NCBI GenBank assembly: GCA_035689165.1 | Contig: DASSLZ010000264.1 | Span: forward strand, 1-17,143 | Direction: 5' to 3' | Source: DASQJL01 sp035689165 | Lineage (GTDB): Bacteria; Eisenbacteria; RBG-16-71-46; SZUA-252 | DNA: 17,143 bases | Shown here: piece after piece, positions 13,850 through 17,143 of the stretch | Numbering within the stretch: the first letter of the stretch is position 1 | Layout: each line of letters begins with the position of its first letter | Program-made: the position numbers and the translations under genes | Notes under the pieces: model-generated | The model's input: the letters and a program-made list of their open reading frames with translations, nothing else | What the model was told of the DNA's origin: nothing | Database searches by the model: none

Positions 13850-16516
13850 TTATTTCACGACCGCGAGGCGCCCCTCGGTCGTCCCTTCCGCCGCCTCGAT
13901 GCGGTAGAAGTAGACGCCCGAAGCGAGCCGCCGCCCCGAGGAATCCTCCCCCCGGATCGTGATCTGGTGCTCGCCCGAGGCCAACGGGCCCCGCGGCAGG
14001 AGCTCGCGCACCATGCGTCCCGACACGTCGTACAGCCGGACCGATACCGGGCCGGAGCGCGACGTGACGAAGCGCAGCACGGCTTCCGGATTCAGCGGGT
14101 TCGGGATCACCGTCGCCGCGAGCTTGCCGCCGCCCGCGTTCACGTCGATGGACGCCGTCCCGCGGAAGCGTCCGCCGGTGAGGAGGTTCCCCTGGATCGC
14201 GACCGGAACCGACACGCTCCCGCGAAGCAGGCTGAAGAGCTGCCGCAGGTCGGTCTTGGTGAAGTACAGCGTCATGTCCTCGATCTTGTTGTTGTCGGCG
14301 TCTCCGACCGACGGCGCCGGCTTGGCGGCGGTCCCGATCTGCGAGACCGTTCCCGTTCCCTCCGAGATCAGGACGATCGAGGTGAGGTCGACGTCCATGA
14401 GGTCGAACGACCCGTCGATCGGCTCGATGGCGAGCTGGTAGTAGGGCTTTCCGGATCCCAGGTTGAGCTTCCGCGCGCCGACGGTGAAGACCCGCGTCGC
14501 GGCCGCGCCGCGCACGTGGATCACCGTGGAGGCGGACCCGACGAGCCGGTTGGTAGCCTGGAACGTGACCGTGTAGCTCCCCGAGTCGGCCAGCGTCGGC
14601 GTCCAGGCGAGCGTCCCCAGCGTGTGCGAGGCGTTGGTCGTGAAGGTCGCGTTGTTCCCGGAAGGAAGCGCGCTCCAGTCGGCCGTGAGCGTGAGGATCG
14701 GATCGGCGTCGGGGTCGTCCGCGCCGACGTTCACCGTCAGCGGCAGGCCCGCGTCCCCCTGCTTCAGAGCCGGGGCGCTCACGATCGGATCGCGATCCAC
14801 GACGAATTGCGCGTCGTTCCCCGTGGGCAGCCCGCTCAGATCCGCCGTGAGGGTGATGATGCCCTGCTGCGCCGCCTGCGACGAGGCCGTGGTGGAGGAG
14901 GCGCGCTGCAGACGCCCGGCGAGGAGCGTGGTGCCCGACGTGGCCGTGGTCGTCCCGGTGAGCGTGGTCCCGGTGCTCGTGCTGGTCGAGCCGGAGTAGC
15001 TGATGATCGGGCCCTTCATCGGCGCCTGCGGCGCGAGGGCGCCGGGGGCCGCCGCCGCGCGCTGGGGTCCGGCCAGCGCCGCGCCCGCAGGGAGCACGGT
15101 CAGCGACACGGGCAGGCTGGACGTTCCGCCCAGGTCGGTGGCGTTGAAGGTGACGGTATAGTTCCCTTCCTCACCCGCCTGCGGCGTCCAGGTGAAGCGT
15201 CCCGTGACCGACGTGCCGAGGGCGGCCACGAACATCTCCGTGGTGGCCGACGACGTGGCTCCGTTCGCGGTCGCGCTGAAGGTCACCGGATACTCGCCCG
15301 CCTGTCCCAGCCCCGGCGTCCAGGAGAGCGTGCCGGAGGTGTTGTCCGCGCTGGCCGTGAAGGAGGCCGCGGGGCCGGCCGGAAGCGCCGAGAGGTCGGC
15401 GGTGAGCGCGTCGATCGCGTTGCCGTCGGGATCGGAGGCGGACACCGGCACGTCGATGTGGCCCAGCTCTTCGACGGCCGCGGACGGCGGGGCCGAGACG
15501 ACCGGAACCCGGTCGGTGTCGGCGATCGTGATCGCGGTGGTCGCGGAGCCGGAGAGCGCGTTGGTCGCGGTGAAGGTCACGGCGTAGGAACCCGCCTGGG
15601 TGAAGTCCGGCGTCCACGCGAGCGTCCCCGAGGTGTTCGAGGCATTCGCGGTGAACGTCGCGCCCGCCGGAAGGGGCGAGGCGGTGAAGGAAGCGATCGG
15701 CTGGCCGTCGGGATCGGCCGCGGTCGCCGTGACCGTGAGCGATGCGGTCTCGGCACCGCTCGCCGTCGCGGGGGCGGTGACGACCGGCGCGGCATCGGGG
15801 GTCCGCGCGAACGCCACGGCGTAGAGATCATCCACCGCGAAGGTCTGCGGCGCCGCCCCGCCCGCCTCGAACCCGAGACGCGCGACGTCCGTCGCCGGCT
15901 GGGCGAACGGGACGTCCTGGAAGCCGGCGATCGCGACGCCGTCGATCGAGAGGCTCACGGTGCTCGTGAGCAGATTCACGTCGAGGCGGAAGGCGTTGTT
16001 CCGGTTCTGCTGATAGACGACCGGGAGCGTCCGCGGCGCACCCGCGATGCCGTTCCACGTGAGGGTGCCGTGCGAGCCGTATTCCACCGACGCGATCACG
16101 TTGCCGTTCGAGCCGCGCGCGGTGCAGGCGACGATGTTGATGGGATTGTCGTCCTGCGCGACGGAGCGCCAGCCCAGGGAAACCCGCTCGGTGCCGGCGG
16201 GAGGCGCCGCCGGCCAGCCCCACAGGCTCACGCCGCCCACGCCGCTTTGCTGCTTCATCTGGGCGGCCATGGTGAGTCCGTCGATGGTCGCGTTCACCCG
16301 CACGGTGCCCGACGCCTCGTTCAGCGTCAGGAAATCACCGGCCGGCGCGCCTGGGAGCGCCAGATTCGGCGCGGCCCCGACCACGTCGGTCGAGAAGTTC
16401 GCGAAGAGCGTGACGGTCGACATCGTGTCGCCGGGCGCGGCCGTGGACGCAAAAGCCGCGGCTCGGATGCCGAGCAGCGCCAGGGAAAGCAACAAGGCAA
16501 AACGTGAGCGGAACAT
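13850..16516 (-). CDS. Secreted Ig-repeat protein with LamG-like region and FlgD/type IX-like C-terminal sorting domain
   Basis: The protein is 888 residues from ATG 16516, which has GCGAGG 8 bases upstream and is directly followed by a signal peptide (1-23, hydrophobic ALLLSLALLGI, ending AFA). Residues about 30-235 resemble a concanavalin/LamG-like beta-sandwich. Then come Ig-like modules with the recurring marks DPDGxxI, LPAGxxxxFT, SGTLxWTP and GxYxVTFxATN; two are complete, two are partial, and one more is complete near residue 560. A Ser/Thr/Gly low-complexity linker splits them. A DADNNKIEDMTLYFTKTDL module follows. The last 85 residues (IPNPLNPEAVLRF ... SGRRLASGVYFYRIEA) are the FlgD-like/type IX sorting domain of many FCB-like bacteria, which is removed or anchored at export. 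It is probably a surface or extracellular adhesin-like protein; its ligand is unknown. It could be co-transcribed with the kinase gene. Confidence 0.88.
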   Translation of the reverse strand: MFRSRFALLLSLALLGIRAAAFASTAAPGDTMSTVTLFANFSTDVVGAAPNLALPGAPAGDFLTLNEASGTVRVNATIDGLTMAAQMKQQSGVGGVSLWGWPAAPPAGTERVSLGWRSVAQDDNPINIVACTARGSNGNVIASVEYGSHGTLTWNGIAGAPRTLPVVYQQNRNNAFRLDVNLLTSTVSLSIDGVAIAGFQDVPFAQPATDVARLGFEAGGAAPQTFAVDDLYAVAFARTPDAAPVVTAPATASGAETASLTVTATAADPDGQPIASFTASPLPAGATFTANASNTSGTLAWTPDFTQAGSYAVTFTATNALSGSATTAITIADTDRVPVVSAPPSAAVEELGHIDVPVSASDPDGNAIDALTADLSALPAGPAASFTASADNTSGTLSWTPGLGQAGEYPVTFSATANGATSSATTEMFVAALGTSVTGRFTWTPQAGEEGNYTVTFNATDLGGTSSLPVSLTVLPAGAALAGPQRAAAAPGALAPQAPMKGPIISYSGSTSTSTGTTLTGTTTATSGTTLLAGRLQRASSTTASSQAAQQGIITLTADLSGLPTGNDAQFVVDRDPIVSAPALKQGDAGLPLTVNVGADDPDADPILTLTADWSALPSGNNATFTTNASHTLGTLAWTPTLADSGSYTVTFQATNRLVGSASTVIHVRGAAATRVFTVGARKLNLGSGKPYYQLAIEPIDGSFDLMDVDLTSIVLISEGTGTVSQIGTAAKPAPSVGDADNNKIEDMTLYFTKTDLRQLFSLLRGSVSVPVAIQGNLLTGGRFRGTASIDVNAGGGKLAATVIPNPLNPEAVLRFVTSRSGPVSVRLYDVSGRMVRELLPRGPLASGEHQITIRGEDSSGRRLASGVYFYRIEAAEGTTEGRLAVVK

Positions 16517-16623
16517 GGCCAGCCTCGCTTTCGGGTGTCGTGCGCGGGTTGTAGTGGACAGTCGATGGAGGGTGGTCCTGCCGGGGAGTGGCCGCCCTTC
16601 CCCCAAGGGCTGCACAGGGCGTG

Positions 16624-16652
16624 AGGATACGCCGTCCCAGCGGCAAATTCAA
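16624..16652 (-). promoter_or_regulatory. Candidate housekeeping promoter of the Ig-repeat gene
   Basis: On the minus strand TTGAAT (16652-16647) and TATCCT (16629-16624) are separated by 17 bases, four of six matches to each sigma-70 consensus half and ideal spacing. Transcription would begin near 16617, giving a leader of about 100 bases before ATG 16516. It is the only likely entry point between the TPR gene and the Ig-repeat gene and could drive the downstream regulatory genes by read-through. Unproven. Confidence 0.35.
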
Positions 16653-16656
16653 GAGC

Positions 16657-17143
16657 TCAGATGGCCTCCATGGCCAGCTTCATGGCCGGCTCGAGGGCGA
16701 GCTTGCTGCCCTCCGACAGCTCGGCGGCGACCCGCTCCCCGAGCGCCTCCCGCGCCGGGGCCAGGAACCGCTCCATGCGGCTCTCGTCGGGCCCCGAGAT
16801 CGGGGTCTGGATCGCCTCGCGGATCGCCCCCGCCGCGCCCAGCAGGCGGAACGCGCGCTCCCCCCGCCCATGGGCCGCGGCGAGAACCGCGAACCCCTCC
16901 AGGGTCGAGGCGATTCCCTGCCGGTCCTCCAGGTCGCGGTAGATCGTGAGGGCTTCCCGAAGACGGTCGGCCGCGGCGCCCAGGTCCCCCCTTCCCGTCG
17001 CGACCTCGCCCAGCTCGCGGAGGGAGAAGGCGGTCCCCCGGGTGTCGCCCAGCTCGCGCTGCACGGGAAGCGCCTCCTCGTGGTAGCGGCCCGAGGACTC
17101 CAGGTCGCCGCGATAGAACGCCACGCCGCCCAGCCCGTTCAGG
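16657..17143 (-). CDS. TPR-containing regulator-like protein, C-terminal part (5' end beyond window)
   Basis: The frame is open to the right edge of the window and ends with TGA at 16657-16659; about 161 residues are visible. Two to three TPR motifs with 40-residue spacing are seen (GRYHEEALPVQRELGDTRGTAFSLRELGEVA, GDLGAAADRLREALTIYRDLEDRQGIASTLEGFAVLAA). The final stretch, AFRLLGAAGAIREAI followed by an acidic helix and LAPAREALGERVAAELSEGSKLALEPAMKLAMEAI, is the ending commonly found on large TPR-bearing regulators (LuxR/AfsR or adenylate-cyclase-like ATPases). The catalytic or DNA-binding N-terminus is outside the window, so the class cannot be fixed. It is separated from the Ig-repeat gene by 140 bases that carry a promoter candidate. 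Confidence 0.8.
   Translation of the reverse strand, partial: LNGLGGVAFYRGDLESSGRYHEEALPVQRELGDTRGTAFSLRELGEVATGRGDLGAAADRLREALTIYRDLEDRQGIASTLEGFAVLAAAHGRGERAFRLLGAAGAIREAIQTPISGPDESRMERFLAPAREALGERVAAELSEGSKLALEPAMKLAMEAI

Noticed and set aside
13967..16507. Very long + strand frame opposite the Ig-repeat gene
   Set aside because: The translation is Arg/Gly-rich, low-information GC shadow; the minus frame has a signal peptide, Ig modules and a sorting domain.

Overview
The window is high-GC bacterial DNA with tightly packed genes. No gap between genes exceeds about 140 bases, and I see no rRNA, tRNA, CRISPR array or insertion sequence. Several features would fit a deep-branching didermal lineage of the Candidatus Eisenbacteria / FCB-like type: a secreted protein with several Ig-like modules and a FlgD/type IX-like C-terminal sorting domain, a surface protein that seems to end in an outer-membrane barrel, and an ECF sigma factor next to partner-switching proteins. 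That taxonomic guess is an inference from gene style; no marker gene is present.

Left part (1-6592), ordinary metabolism. A small open frame cut by the window edge overlaps an amidase-signature enzyme on the + strand (231-1646). Converging on it is a minus-strand run (4129 down to 1660) of a DinB-family protein, a small one-helix membrane protein and a group II PLP-dependent decarboxylase. Back to back with the DinB gene, only 17 bases between start codons, a RhlE-like DEAD-box RNA helicase and an arginase run on the + strand. The arginase ends three bases from the stop of the next, opposing gene.

Right part (6596-17143), one long minus-strand series. In transcription order it holds: the C-terminus of a TPR regulator-like protein (cut by the window end); a secreted Ig-repeat protein with a C-terminal sorting domain; an RsbW-like serine kinase/anti-sigma ATPase; a STAS anti-anti-sigma protein; an ECF sigma-70 factor; a cysteine-free single-span membrane protein in the anti-sigma position; a membrane-anchored protein made of 21 exact-length decapeptide repeats; a large exported protein joining an HExxH metalloprotease-like domain, a TolB-like propeller and a probable outer-membrane barrel; and a PrsW-family intramembrane protease.

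The most interesting reading is that the last seven of these form one envelope-signalling locus. Two sigma-control logics that are normally separate (partner switching, and a membrane anti-sigma with an intramembrane protease) would meet on one ECF sigma factor. The repeat protein and the protease-propeller-barrel would be the envelope components or outputs. An ECF-like promoter candidate lies just upstream of the repeat gene and would allow autoregulation. Gene order, overlaps and motifs are visible in the sequence; the functional wiring is inference.
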